The position numbers and the translations under genes are program-made. Positions 35,880 through 47,805 of a stretch of DNA of 64,000 nucleotides are shown here, piece after piece (position 1 is the stretch's first letter; each line of letters begins with the position of its first letter). Source of the stretch: Epiperipatus broadwayi (lineage: Eukaryota; Onychophora; Udeonychophora; Euonychophora; Peripatidae). The notes beneath the pieces were generated by a model that worked only from the letters and a program-made list of their open reading frames with translations, did no database searches and was not told where the DNA came from. The stretch covers positions 1,791,877 through 1,855,876 of the forward strand of contig JAQFVV010012508.1 in assembly GCA_028023455.1 (NCBI GenBank), read 5' to 3'.

Positions 35880-36735
35880 ATTCATGACACTTGATGGAGG
35901 AACTTCAAATGCCAGAATTGGCAATGAGATGGTTAGTGAAAACACAGATGCTAAAGAACAATATCCTGTCAGAATTATGATGAACAATGTTCACTGCTGA
36001 GATATGCTGAAGGCGGCAGATGGTGTTAGATCACAATGCAAATCGTCGCTACCATATATCCATTAGAAATGGTTCTTTTTTTCCAAGAAGTCATCTGTCC
36101 CTGCAAATCTTTGTGTCTATAGTTTTTTATTGGGAAAATAATTTTTTGCAATATTACATTGTTTGTGAGACTGGTGTAAGTGCCTGAGTTATCATAGATG
36201 GAAAATTTTTGCAGAGATGAATGTGCAAGATACTTTGAGCAAAATCCATTGCAGCTTGGTAAATTCAATAATGATGGAGTGCCACTAATTGTAGAATTCA
36301 ATGAGACTAAATTCCATAGAAAATATTGAGGAGAATGGCAAAAAGGTTATCAGGTGTTCGATGATATAGAGATTGTGTTAGAATGTGTTTTAGGTCAGAG
36401 GTTCTAGATAGGACAGTTGCTACTCTTGAACACTTATACAACCATACATTTCCCCAGGGACCCACATCATTAGAAATGGGTGGCTTGCATACAATAACCT
36501 AGGCAGAATTTATAGTGGCACATATATGCATTGTTATTGTGTACTGGCAGAACTTCATGGATCCAGATGTCCATACACAAAATGTAGAGAACCTATGGAT
36601 GCATATGAAACACAAAGCTAAAATATCAATTTGGTACCAGCAATGCCTTATTTTCATTTTATCTGCAGGAATTCCAATAGTGACATCATTTTTTGTAGAA
36701 TTTATTATATGTATTGCTGAGAACTATGCATTGTA
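35880..36735 (+). pseudogene. Merlin-superfamily DNA transposon transposase remnant
   Basis: Read in shifting + frames, the segment encodes pieces of a Merlin (IS1016/IS1595-like) DDE transposase. An N-terminal 'ISIRNGSFFPRSHLSLQIFV' lies near 36055-36115. 'VEFNETKFHRKY', holding the first catalytic acidic position region, lies near 36290-36325, and 'LGQ', 'DRTV' type debris near 36390-36420. A clear 'NFMDPDVHTQNVENLWMHMK' lies near 36550-36610, matching the family's C-terminal 'NFVDP...HT..IE..W' signature. Several frameshifts and stops make it inactive. It lies in the large intron of the TMEM179-like gene. Terminal repeats were not identified. Confidence 0.7.
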
Positions 36736-37124
36736 GTTTGAAATTATTCCACCAGAGCGCATATGTTTTGACCTGTTAAAGGTAATGTTTACTGATTTTT
36801 TTGTTGTTACTGATAGATAGTAATAAACCCTGATGACTGAGGATTCAGCACAAAAAAAGAATGTTGCAGTGCATTTTAGGAATTAAAAAAAGCGCTACTA
36901 GTTCTTATTTTATTGATGTTTTTTGATGATCTAATCAATGACAACGGATGTCATATTGAAAGTTACAATGAAAAGATCATAAAAATGTTATACAAACAAA
37001 TTATGAACAAAAAATGAAATACAAAATAGAAGTCATCACAGAAAATATTAAAATAAAATTAACTATGGCTATGTGTTTTAATGATATTTGTAGAAATGGA
37101 TAAAACCACTAAAACATGATATTG

Positions 37125-37395
37125 GATTAGGCACTAGATAGGGATTTTATGCACAAACCTTCTTGCACTCATAGATTAAGAAAGCTGAGCACTGATTGTA
37201 TATATTTGTGGAGATGGTAATCTGGACCAACTGATTAGTGCTGGTTTAGCACAAAATACGTATATTGGTGAAATCACCATTTACCTTTTCAACATGTGTG
37301 TGATAAAGTGGGTCAACAATATGAGATGGCATGGAGAGTTGAGAGTCGTGTGAAAGTCTGAGTTCGAATCTCTTATATATAAAAGCATATAGTAA
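37125..37395 (+). repeat. Fragments of repeat families P and N
   Basis: 37125-37170 has the family P string 'ggcactagatagggatttta'. 37185-37395 has family N strings 'gatggtaatctggaccaact' and 'gctggtttagcacaaaatac'. Both are partial. Confidence 0.6.
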
Positions 37396-37419
37396 TGGAA
37401 ATATTAGGTTTACAGAAAA

Positions 37420-39400
37420 AATTGAAAAGTTGAAAGACAAAAGGATTTGGATGGATGGACAGCAGAGTTATTGAAGAATTTGGGTAATAGAGCAAAATTA
37501 AATCTATTATCATGGTTTTAATAAGATGACACAAAAGACAAAATTATCAGATAGCTGGGATAATACAAGAGTGAGGCTATTATTTAAAGGAAAGGGTAAG
37601 TGTAGAAAGAAACAATTATAAACTGATAGTGGTAACATCAGTGTTGTATAATGTTTTTGCATATATAGTGGGCGGAAGAGTGGCAAAATGAAAAATAATA
37701 TAGTGGGAGAAATGCAAGGAGGTTTTAGAATGGATAGGCATATAGGAGATAGTTTCTCTGTAGTCATACAAATTATAGATATGAGTGGAAATACAGGTCG
37801 GCAGTTATATATTGTCATTATAGTTGTAGAGAAGGCATATGATAGAGAAAATAGAAATAGATTATGGGTGAGTAGTAAATTGGAGAATGAATGGAGCTTT
37901 AGTGGATCTTATTAAGAGATTGTATGAGTTTAAAATGGGGTAGGACTAAGGCAAGGATGCCCTTTGTTACCTATTATGTTTTTGTTATATTTGGGAGAAA
38001 TGGAAAGGGCTATTGAAAGACTAGGAAGAGAGGGGTAGAAATATCATTAATAGATGGCAAGGGAGTATACACATCATCAGGTCTTTTATTTGCTGATAAT
38101 ATTTCTTGTGCACAGAAAGTAGGGAAGGTATGGAAGTTGTGCTCAAGAGTTGCGCAAGGGTGAGTTAAAGAGATGGTGATTAAATCTAGTGAAGAAAAAT
38201 CAAAAGTAATGATGAAAAGTGCTGGGATAAGAGAAGAGAAAATTTTTTTTTGGGGGAATATAAAATTAAAGGTGGTGAATAAGTATACCTATTTGGGAAT
38301 GATCTTAAATAATTTAGAGGAATTGCTTGGATGGGTGGGAAAAAAAATTGATGAATAAATTAAAGAAAAGGGATTGATAAAGAAATTAGCAGTGTTTTCA
38401 TATAATAAATATGAAGTAATAAGGATTGTATGAAAGGGAGTGGCAGTAGTAGAGTTAACTTATGGTAATGATGTGTTATGTGTTAGTAAAGGGGTGATAG
38501 ATTACTTAAAAAAATACAAAGAGAAATAGGAAGGCATGCATTAGATGCAGATGTGTGGGTGGCAAATGTGGCAATTCGAGAAGAAATGGGATGAAGTTTT
38601 TTATGTGAGAGATGCAAAAAGCAAAATGAAAATGTTTGATAGGTTGCAATTTATGGATAGTAAGCAAAATAGTATTTAATAGGGTTACAAGTAAAGAACA
38701 GGAAACAAGATGGGTGAGAAAAATAGTATGGTATGAAGAAGATTTGGATAAAAAATTTGTGTCATTATACTTGTACAAAAGGTGAGATGATTATTTTAGG
38801 AGGATTGTTAAGTGCTATATTAGCAAAGAATGAGATAGAAGAATAGATGCATTAATAAAAAAATAAAGAGGTAGAGAACTAATATGGAGAGTAAAAAGTC
38901 TAAATATATATAGAAGGAAACAGGATATTGGGTGTGAGTTAATTTATGATAATAGTAAGGAATGTAGTTTACTATTTATGGCTTGAGCAGGACCATTAAC
39001 AACAAGGGAATATACTCATAAATGGAGAAAGGTGGGTGATTTAGGCTGCAAGTTATGTAAGGAAGGCATGGGTAGGCATTTACTAATTGAATGGAAATGC
39101 TTACAAGTAGAAAGGATACAAATAATGAGGTTGTGGGAGAATAAATATAAACTTAGATGATTATACAGAATGTCGGTTCTTGGTCTTTATGCTGGGTTTG
39201 GAAAAAAAGATAAGGGGGATCTAGATATAAAGGCCATGGAGTGGACAAAGATGATGTGGTGAAAATGAGAAAGAACAGGGTAGAGAAGAATATGAGAAAA
39301 ACTTAGGGTGGGGAATGAAAATGGAAATTGAAGTGGCTAACAGGTTTTCCTGGGCATAGTGGTTGATAGATTCCTGACTTCAATAAAGAAGTAGCCATAT
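37420..39400 (+). pseudogene. LINE family L copy: RT to C-terminus and 3' end
   Basis: The + strand sister of the LINE at 24970-27990, starting within the RT region. Recognisable parts in order are 'KLNLLS'-like debris and 'NNIVGEMQGGFRMDRHIGDSF' split by a stop. Next come a 'LQARMPFVTYYV' type block, the catalytic-box region near 38080-38105 ('LLFADN'), 'EEKSKVMMKSAG' and 'YTYLGMILN'. A C-terminal zinc-knuckle-like 'CKLCKEGM' near 39045-39075 comes last. It ends around 39400 after 'ttcaataaagaagtagcc'. Many stops and frameshifts. It lies inside the large intron of the TMEM179-like gene, in the same orientation. Confidence 0.75.
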
Positions 39401-39764
39401 CATATAACATCATGTACCATTTAGAAATTAGAAATGAGGGTGTTGATGGGAATTTTTTTAGTGATGGCAAAATATATTTTTTCAGGTGAGTTTTCTTTTC
39501 ATGGCAGAAAACTTTGTGGTTGGCAAGAAATAATGGGTTTGCAATTCTTAAAAAATCTCTGGATAAGAATAAAGATAAAGTTAATTTGCGTTTTATTTAT
39601 TATGGGATTTATAAGTCTATATTTGCCAACTTGAATATTAAAATGGAAGAAGGGGGGGGAAGATTGCAAATTATTTTATCCCTAATATCAAAACATTGGT
39701 AATTATGTGAAATTTTATTCTTCTTCCTTTTTCTATGTATTGATTTCTACTTTAACATATACCA

Positions 39765-39957
39765 TTCACAACTTTCTTAAACATTTTATCAATACTATTT
39801 ATTTATATCAAAACTAACTGTTTCAACTGTCCTGCAGTCAGCATAGGATTGTAAAGAGCTCTGATGATGACTGCAGGAGAGTCGAAACTGTTAGTTTTGA
39901 TATAAATAAATAGTATTGATATAAAGTGTTTAAGAAAGTTGTAAATGGTATGATATG
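39765..39957. repeat. Fold-back element with hammerhead-like core
   Basis: The arms 'cactt'-free left 'caactttcttaaacatttta' and right 'aaagtgtttaagaaagttg' mirror, as do 'atttatatcaaaactaa' and 'ttagttttgatataaat'. The centre holds CTGATGA, T, hairpin GACTG/(G)AGTC, GAAAC at 39861-39888, then ACT-GTT-AGT, which can form a 3-bp stem III followed by T. This copy keeps the most complete hammerhead-like layout. Confidence 0.7.
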
Positions 39958-40796
39958 AATTATGTGTAATATATTATTAGTTTGTGGTAAATTTCAAGAA
40001 ATTTTATAGTAAAGATAATAATAATGGTATAACTGTTAATGTATTATTTACTAACAAGGAAAATGGCAACAATAGAAAACAAATTTTGAATGTTGTTGTC
40101 TGTATTGTCAAAAAAGTCATTATTATCACTACTGTGCAACAAACAAAAGAACATCAGTATCTAGCAAGTATGTCACCAGAAAACCAGAACTGCATCCTAC
40201 TAAATGATTGGATAACTTTTCTGATGATGGGTTGTTGATAGATGACTCCTTAATAGGATAAATACTGAATATTTACAAATCACAAAAGAAAAAACAGTAC
40301 ATGAGAAAATAGCATTCATTGTAATAGATATTGTTTTTTCTATAAGGTTTTGCAGCCTTTAAAGAAATGTCTGTTTACAGAAAATGTGATCTCTCTCTGA
40401 GGTCAAACCACTTATAGCGTAATAAAATGAGATTTCAACAGAGTTATAATTTGGTTATCCTTGTCATCCTTCAGTTCATTAGAAAAATCACTAAAACTTG
40501 ATTATCGGATAATATCTGCTAAATATTCTACTTTAGAAAGGAAAATCAAATAAACTGTTCAAGGATAATCGTTTGTTGTTTGATTTTGTATGGAACATAT
40601 TTTGTTGAAGTGTGATATATCATTTTTATGATCATACTTTGGTAAAATTAATGGCTCACTACTGATTTTGAAAGTTGATTTTTGTTGGCACATTAGACGA
40701 AAAAAGGGTGATATTATTTGGTATTGATGTGAACTTTTCTTTTTACTTAGGTAAATTGCATGTCAAATGAGCAAAGTGAAAATACAGGAGTTATCA

Positions 40797-41228
40797 TAAT
40801 AATGTGAAAAGCTAAAAACCTTTAACGGATGTGCCTTAAAAATGCTTATGTGACAGCCAATCAGATGATTGCATGTGGAACTCTCAATTCAAAAACACAG
40901 GCCAGAAATATGAGAAAAAGATGGAACCACCTTCTTCTCTACTTAAATTTACATATAAATAAGCCAGACTCGAGCATTCTGAACTAAGAGCATGAAGCTT
41001 AAAACACCTTCACATTTAGTTCACTAAATATTATATATAAATAAACAACGTGAAATCTTTCGATTTACCATGAAGTAATTTTCAAATGTAATGAAATGAT
41101 AGTAACAAATGTAAATACATTAAATTTATTAAGCACAAGCAGATAATATAATAATAATAATAATATGAAAAACTAAAACCTTTAACAGATGCACCTTAAA
41201 AATGCTTATGTGACAGCCAATCAGAAGT
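40797..41228. repeat. Pair of 65-bp direct repeats, possible small LTR-like unit
   Basis: Nearly identical stretches ('cttaaaaatgcttatgtgac' plus 'agccaatcag') occur at about 40797-40865 and 41161-41228, 364 bp apart. Between them lies a TATA-like 'atataaataagccagac' at about 40952. This could be a terminal-repeat-in-miniature element or nested solo LTRs, but neither primer-binding site nor ends were found. Confidence 0.45.
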
Positions 41229-41824
41229 TAAATTATGAATCTGATAAAATGGATGATTTGATCATGTTAATACGAACAAACCATTGAAAAGATATGAAAT
41301 TTTTGTATGGTGTTTACAAAGTCATACGGCTTTATTGTAGGAGTTCATAAGAATTTCTAGCACCAGATCTGTGAACCCCAGAATTAATCCTGAAACTTCT
41401 CAATTTCTCAAGTCCCTCTCTGCCAATTATGCCAAACTGTGCAGGATACTAGGTTAGGAAGTACATGATGTCTTGTGTTCTTAAATTATATTTTTTTTAG
41501 AAATAGAGTCAGTGTAGTTGTGTTCTCCTCAGACCAGCTTTAAGGAATTCTTAAGAGAATAAAGTCTTAAAGATGCTTGTATTTAAAAGTTGCTATGTAA
41601 GTTGAAAATGATTCATTCTTATAAATTGTTCTACTATTCTAAAAAATGTGAGTAATACCCCTAGTGCTTGGTTACTAACTCTATAGTTTTTAGCTCAACA
41701 AAATATGTAAAACGTTTTGGTGATAAGGAATTAAACTATTGTACACCCTTCTCAATGTTAATCTTCCTAATGTCAGCCTATAATATTAATCACTGTGGTT
41801 GCATTTTTATAAATATTCCAGCAG

Positions 41825-42475
41825 GCATAACTCACTATATGTATTGCCACACCCATCAAGCTAGAGTAATCAGTGGATGCCAGAAGGCTTGTGCATAAAA
41901 TCCCCATCTAGTGCCTACTCATCTAATATTCCCAGACTAGTTTCTGGTTTGTGGCCTTTATCAGTGAGGGGCCTTGGATCTGAGAGCATTGGACCTAGAT
42001 CTTACGATCTAATGTAACCCTCCAGCAACCACCTTTTATCTCCAATTAGCTACAAAACTATGAGTCTTAAATTGAAAACACCTTAATATTTTCAATTCAA
42101 GCCCATCAGCTTATATAGTCATATAGGTCTGAACTCAGGTCAGTACGTATATATCTTGGTGTCTTTGGTTCTATAATAACCATAGCTACCACTATCCTAT
42201 TAGGCTCCTCACTGATGGAGGCCACAAGCCAGAAACTAGTCTGGGGATATTGGATGAGTAGGCACTAGATGGGGATTTTATGCACAAGCCTTCTGGCATC
42301 CATTGATTACTCTAGCTTGCTGTGTGTGGCAATATGTATAGTGAGTTTTGCCTGTTTTAATAACAGTTGTAAGTAAGCATAGTGATCATGTGATGCTTGT
42401 GGCAATACGTATAGTGAGTTTTGCCTATTTTAATAACAGTTATAAGCAAGCATAAGAAGTGGTGATTATGTGATG
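41825..42475. repeat. Repeat family P, full palindrome plus extra 3' end
   Basis: A left half in inverted orientation ('agagtaatcagtggatgcca', 'cccagactagtttctggttt', 'ggatctgagagcattggacc') is followed by a right half ('ctcctcactgatggaggcca', 'agaaactagtctggggatat', 'tgcacaagccttctggcatc'). A repeated 'gtgagttttgcctgtttta' type end then follows. The core at 42212-42236 is CTGATGG, hairpin GGC/GCC, AGAAAC. This is the best-preserved P palindrome. Confidence 0.75.
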
Positions 42476-42479
42476 TTTA

Positions 42480-43145
42480 TTGGCTATAAATATTCCACAG
42501 AATATGACGTATCCTAGGTTTGTAATTTGATGATTCAAAACTTTAATCACCATAAAAATGTTTATAGAATCAAATTTCTTTTTGTAATCTACAAATCGAA
42601 AGCAAAATGGCAACTCATAGTCAATCCTCTTTTCTAATAATTTTTCACCATGCTTGATGTGTTCCCTATACTAAAGCCAGTTTTAAATCCAGTTTTTTGG
42701 GTTGATTAGAATCCATAATTCACTGTTGATGAATTGTAATTATTTTGTTAAAAATGTTGTCTAAAACTGATAGTGTTATCATTTCTAATATTTTCTTTAT
42801 CACTTTTCATAAATATCAATAGTACTGCATTCCTCCAATCATCTGATACATATTTATTATTTAGACATACAGTATATAGCATTGACAACAATTTTCCTGT
42901 TTCTTTATCTGCTTATTTTAAAATATCAATAGTAATTCCATCATTTGGAGCTTTTCCATTCCTCATAGTAGTAATGATAAAAGTTCTTTATTGCTTTATA
43001 TTTCTTTATAAAACTCTTCTATATATTTCATGATGTCATCTTTCTTTTTAGTAGTAGTTCTATACTTTTTTCTTATTGCTTTCTTCCATGCTTTTAAGAC
43101 ATTTTTTCTATACCTTTTTTGCTAATTCAATTATATTTTTTATTA
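42480..43145 (-). pseudogene. RTE LINE, N-terminal half of RT (degraded)
   Basis: On the minus strand the reading runs 'NGKAPNDGITIDILK'-like debris near 42960-42915, then 'VSDDWRNAVLLIF' near 42850-42810. 'TQKTGFKTGFSIGNTS' lies near 42700-42655 and 'FVDYKKKFDSINIF' near 42590-42550. These align with the start of the RT preserved at 1869-2100 and extend it upstream. Stops and frame changes are frequent. It is bounded on its 5' side by the fold-back at 43146-43363. Confidence 0.7.
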
Positions 43146-43363
43146 ATATTAATATCATCTATGTTCTTTATTATATTTTACAATTCTTTTTTACAACCCA
43201 CTATTAATAGTTTTGATTGCCCCAGCAATCTTCTTCAGAACTTCTACTTATATTTTCAAATCTGATTTGGAAATATAAGAAGTTCTGAAGAACAATCGAA
43301 ACTGTCAATAGCGGATTGTAAAAAAGCATCGTAAAAAGTAATAAAGAACATAGATGATATTAA
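43146..43363. repeat. Fold-back element with decayed hammerhead-like core
   Basis: The left arm 'attaatatcatctatgttct' mirrors the right arm 'agaacatagatgatattaat'. At 43238-43210 on the minus strand the core reads CTGAAGA, hairpin GATTGC/GCAATC, AAAAC. The right arm has a deletion in the loop (CTGAAGAACAATCGAAAC). Confidence 0.7.
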
Positions 43364-44145
43364 TTGGCAATGCAATAAGAAGAATGAAGTTATATTTTTA
43401 TTAATTCAGTTTCTTATCAGCTTATAAAAATGTAGATATTCAAAGTCTTCTCAATGAATCCTTTAAAAAAATTTTCATGTTGCTTCTTTTCTCCATGCAT
43501 TGTCTCTCTCGGTAGAAAAATTATTAGTAAACTGCTATTTTTTTATATCAGATATCTTTGTTGCAGTTTGAATAAAATGTCAGTCTGATCTTAATAAGCT
43601 TCAGAATTAATATTTTAAAATATAATCATTTTCTATGTTGAATATATTAAGAAATATCTAATTTTATAATACATGTTCTCTGTTCAAAATTTCAATAATT
43701 TTGTACCTTTATTTAGATACTTCCATGCCCATTAACTGGTTAGTATTTTTCTCGGCAAAATAATACAGTTTATTTTTCCTGTGGACTTTACAAACCTACA
43801 TCTTTTCTCATTTTTGTCACCGTATTCAAATTTTCTCACAACACTTTCATCTTTCAATTATTTACCAATTCTAGTATTAGAATTTTCTGTGATAATTTAA
43901 AAATGTTGTCTGGCCTAATAAAAAGCATTTTGTAGCTCCATATAAAAATCTTTTATTTCTTTTTTTTCTATGAGAATGTTTTGAGGCATAAGGACTCTAG
44001 CTGATATACTATCAATCTTCACAGTGTTGCTATTCTATTTTTTATCTACTGTGAATCCTACTCATATTTGCATTGTAATATATGAATTAAAATATGGGTA
44101 AGGGTAATATAATACAGTATGTAGATGTTTTCCTGAAGGTTTGTG
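43364..44145. other. AT-rich intronic DNA, nothing recognised
   Basis: No coding frame, no repeat partner in the window. Confidence 0.4.
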
Positions 44146-44149
44146 ATAA

Positions 44150-44640
44150 TGGTGTTTTAGGTTGGACTATTTCCATCATCTAATATGCGCATTGAATGTC
44201 TTTAGAAAAATTTAACTTTATTTATATATTCCAAATACATTTAACTGTTAGTAATAGCATATCAAATAGGTTAATATATGCAGAAAATTTCGAGAAAAAG
44301 TCGAGAAATCAGGAGGCACCTCATAGATAAGTATATGAAATTTCTACTGACTGTTGCCTTTGGCAGGATGGCTCACTTGGTTAGAGCGTTACCTTAAAAT
44401 TCAATACTCATGAATCTAAGGATCCAAGTTCGAATCTCGTGCTAGTACTGTCACTCATCAGGCCAGCTATACCTGAAGAAGAGGGGAGAATAATACCTTT
44501 CGAAATGTTGTGCATGTACTAACCTGTTTGATGTGCTATTACTAACAGTTGAAAGATTTGGAATATTTAAATAAAGTTGAATTTTCTAAAGACATTCAAT
44601 AGTCATATTAGATGATGGAAATAGTCCAATATAAAAATAC
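44150..44640. repeat. Palindromic tRNA-derived SINE with hammerhead-like tail
   Basis: A tRNA-like head lies at about 44366-44446, with A box 'tggctcacttggttagagcg' and B box 'agttcgaatct'. The order and spacing are those of a Pol III promoter. It is followed by 'cctgaagaagaggggagaat' and a core at 44473-44506 (CTGAAGA...CGAAAT). The outer segments ('ggactatttccatcatctaa' on the left, 'ttagatgatggaaatagtcc' on the right) are inverted. The anticodon-arm region is irregular, so it is not a working tRNA gene. It is a sister of 22722-23210. Confidence 0.7.
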
Positions 44641-45475
44641 AAGTATGTAGATGCCCTGTCTGGAATATCAAGGAATGCTGAGCTTATAATTAAAAGCTAA
44701 GAAATGGAAAATTTATAGTAAATTGGACAAAAATGATTATTTCCAAAGATTATAAATTGGGCTAGCAAAAGCTGGCCCAGCTATTAGTCTACAATTCTCA
44801 CAAGTTTTTGGGATATAAAATGAGATATTCTTTCTATGCAAAGAAGTATCGTAATAGCTGATAATTATACTGACAAAAGTATTGCAGTTCCTGCACCAAG
44901 ATCATTCTGATATGGTTCAAATCAAAACTAGGTATATTTGGTGGATTAGTATAACCACATCATGGAGTTGATTGATAGTTAATAATCTTTAATGTCAAAT
45001 AAATTCAGCCAATGCCATGATTGATCAAATAATTGATCTTCCACCAAACTATGAATTACATGGTAATTTTATGTGACTTTTTTTTTCTGATATTGATAAA
45101 TTTATACTTTAACGAATTTAACATATCTACACAGTCTTCTTTCCAAAAATAGTTCATAACTTACAATATATATAACTGAATACACCAAACTTCTTTTTAA
45201 ATCTTGTTTTTTATATGACTATAATAAAAATATAACTACACATCAATGCTTCGACTATTTTATAATACAGTCTTTTTCAGGGACAATTGAAAAATACAAT
45301 TACAAGTATATAATAATAAATATTACATATTCCAAACAAACCCAAAAATTAAAAAATACTCTACCTACAAACAATCTCAAAACTTTATCAAATTTTTTAC
45401 ATTTATATGCCCATCCACATTCTATTCAGTTAAGGAGTGTAAATTCCTTCCTTTATTATTCTTTTATGGTATGAT
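44641..45475. other. AT-rich intronic DNA, nothing recognised
   Basis: No convincing frame or repeat. The sequence near 44640-45060 is less AT-rich and could be old transposon sequence, but no motif was identified. Confidence 0.4.
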
Positions 45476-45479
45476 TTTA

Positions 45480-45785
45480 TATATGATGGTGAATTCTGGA
45501 TAAGAGACAGGGTAAAAAGAAATATTGGGTAAGAGGAGAAATTGTCAAATTTCTATCTAAACAAATAATAAAAATTAAGGCAAAAATCAGAATAATAATG
45601 CAGAAGGATATAAACTATAGTCATGAAAATAATTATATGAAAAGTACAGAGCAAATAGAGATACCAAAATCAGAAGTTAGATCATCCAGTCTAGCAAGTC
45701 TAGAGAGAATAGAGCAGGCAATAATAAATAAGCAGGACAATAGTAACTTTGTGCCAAGGAAGCAACTTTCCCCATAAGTCACTCA
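45480..45785 (+). pseudogene. Possible Ty3/Gypsy integrase C-terminal remnant
   Basis: One + frame is open for about 90 codons to a TAA at about 45775. It begins 'RQGKKKYWVRGEIVKFLS' and near its end has 'EVRSSSLASLERIEQ' before 'VPRKQLSP'. The 'R.GKKKWVRGEIV' followed by a basic-serine 'RRSSR' type tail is the usual layout at the end of Gypsy pol proteins. There are no other pol domains or LTRs nearby, so this is a tentative call for a short relic in the large intron. Confidence 0.4.
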
Positions 45786-46143
45786 CTTAAAAAAATTACA
45801 TTCAATTTCAGCAAATATGAATTTTTAAAATGGAGAAGTTGTGAAATATATGTATTCTATACAGTAAAGAGAAAAGTGAATAAAAGAAAACATCATGATA
45901 TCTGTAAAAAATACAAAAAAAGAAAAGAAAAAAAGTGTATTTTTTAATCTTTAATATCATACTGCTGAAGACTGAACATAAGACTTCATAAACCATTTAC
46001 GACCCGAAACATCAATCTCAGTGAACTTAATCATTATAGCAAAGTGAATCTAGAGACTATGAATCATGCAGATCTTCATTATTATTTGATAAGACTTAGG
46101 GTCCCAAATATAACTATGTATTAATGTTTATATTCTGTATATA

Positions 46144-46474
46144 CAGGTAGACCTCAACTCTCATACATTCTACTTTCATACAATTCGCTAGTTTGTACGA
46201 AAGACAATAGAAAAAGACCCGGCATGTTAAAGAACTTTTTATCAAGTAAAGAAAAAGAAAAGTATAATTCATTTATCTCTTGATAAATTTATAAAAAAAA
46301 CACTGGATACTAAACAATGAAGTGTTATTTATGTATATGCTAATACATTTCAATAAAAAATAAATATTTTAAAAACCCTTTTTGATGTTTTTTTTATGTT
46401 ACTCAACTTTCATACATTTCAACTTTGGTACACATTTCGGAAACTAATTAGGTATGAAAGTTGAAGACCACCTG
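46144..46474. mobile_element. TIR MITE, 331 bp, TA target
   Basis: Ends 'CAGGTAGACCTCAACT' and 'AGTTGAAGACCACCTG' are inverted with few mismatches and flanked by TA. The interior repeats the theme 'tcatacatt' in both orientations. The terminal CAGG plus 'CTCAACT' pattern and the TA target resemble pogo/Tigger-derived MITEs. No transposase is present. Confidence 0.7.
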
Positions 46475-46734
46475 TATATAAATGTGTTAATTGTAATATA
46501 TGGGCATCTTGGCTAATAAATTGTTAAATGTAAATTTTTTATGAAAAAAATAATTTTTAACTTTTATTCATTTTTTTTGTCAGTTTTACATTTTAAAATT
46601 ATTAGTTGTTTTATATTTTTGATAATTTCATTCATAATGTTTATATTTTCTAATTTTTAATATAGATATAAATAAAAATATATATCAATGTTCTAAATTT
46701 AAAATATTTGATTAAATTATATATTTGTGTGTGT

Positions 46735-47600
46735 AATATAGGGAGCATACCACTAGCTCAAACAAGCTCTTATTGATAAGTGCGGTAAGAAAAACATTTT
46801 AAATCTCTATCTAGAATATTCCTATCCCCAGACCAATTGGTTTCGAACTTTTGGCTCACCTCATTGAGGAGCTAGAACATTCAGACACTAGATCTAAAAT
46901 ATCAACTCAAAAACCAGCATTTACTTAATATATAACATTTAAGTAAAAAATCTGAAATTTTTGGACATGAAAATATCTTTAACTTCAGCTATCTAACTTA
47001 AATAGCTATATCGGACTGAACCAAATTCAGATCTACCATAATAATTGCCTTAGTGTTGCCAAAGTCTCAAAGGCAAAATTATAATAATCAATAAAGCAAG
47101 TCATATATTGCTTGACATTGCTTTTATATGCTTGTATTTACAAATATGTATTATAGGGAGCGTACCAATAGCTCAAACAAGCTCTTATTGATAAGGGCAG
47201 TAAAAAAAAGATATTTAAAATCTTTATCTAGAATATTCCTATCCTATCCAGACCAATTGGTTTCGAGCTTTTTTTTAGCTATTTAAGTTAGATAGTTGGA
47301 GTTAAAAAAATTCAGATTTTCTACTAAATGTTACGTATTAAATAAGTGCTGGGTTTGGAGTTGATATTTTAGATCTAGTGTCTGAATGTTCTAGCTCCTC
47401 ACTGAGGTGAGCCAAAAGCTTGAAACCAATTGGTCCAGGGATAGGAATATTCTAGATAGAGATCTTAAATGTCTTTTTCTTATTGCACTTATCAATAAGA
47501 GCTTGTTTGAATTATTGGTATGCTCCCTATATTACATATTTGTAAATACAAGCATATAAAAGCAATGTTAAGCAATATATGACTTGCTTTATTGATTTTA
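46735..47600. repeat. Repeat family G: direct copy, then a copy facing an inverted one
   Basis: The first copy at about 46740-47120 ('accactagctcaaacaagct', 'ccaattggtttcgaactttt'). The second starts at about 47155 and at about 47275 meets an inverted copy reading 'ctgaggtgagccaaaagctt' then 'gaaaccaattggtccaggga', ending near 47600. Cores are degraded. It lies 200 bp upstream of exon B. Confidence 0.7.
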
Positions 47601-47805
47601 TATATATATAAAGTAATGACTTACCTTTTTTTTTTAATAGTATATAAACACTTTTTAAAGAACTATATTTAAATACTGTAATCATTTTTTCTGTTTGGTT
47701 TTAATTCAAAGATATATATATATTAAAGATATCTATAAAAATATTTATGTTAATACTTTTAGTAATAAAAGTTTGTGTATAATAAGATTTTTATTATATT
47801 TTTAG

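Noticed and set aside
36026-36301. Minus-strand 91-codon frame as a gene
   Set aside because: It is antisense to the Merlin transposase remnant on the + strand and has no family features.
44366-44446. Functional tRNA gene
   Set aside because: The A and B boxes are present, but the anticodon arm is irregular, the acceptor stem does not close, and the unit sits in a repeat with a second copy, so it is a SINE head.
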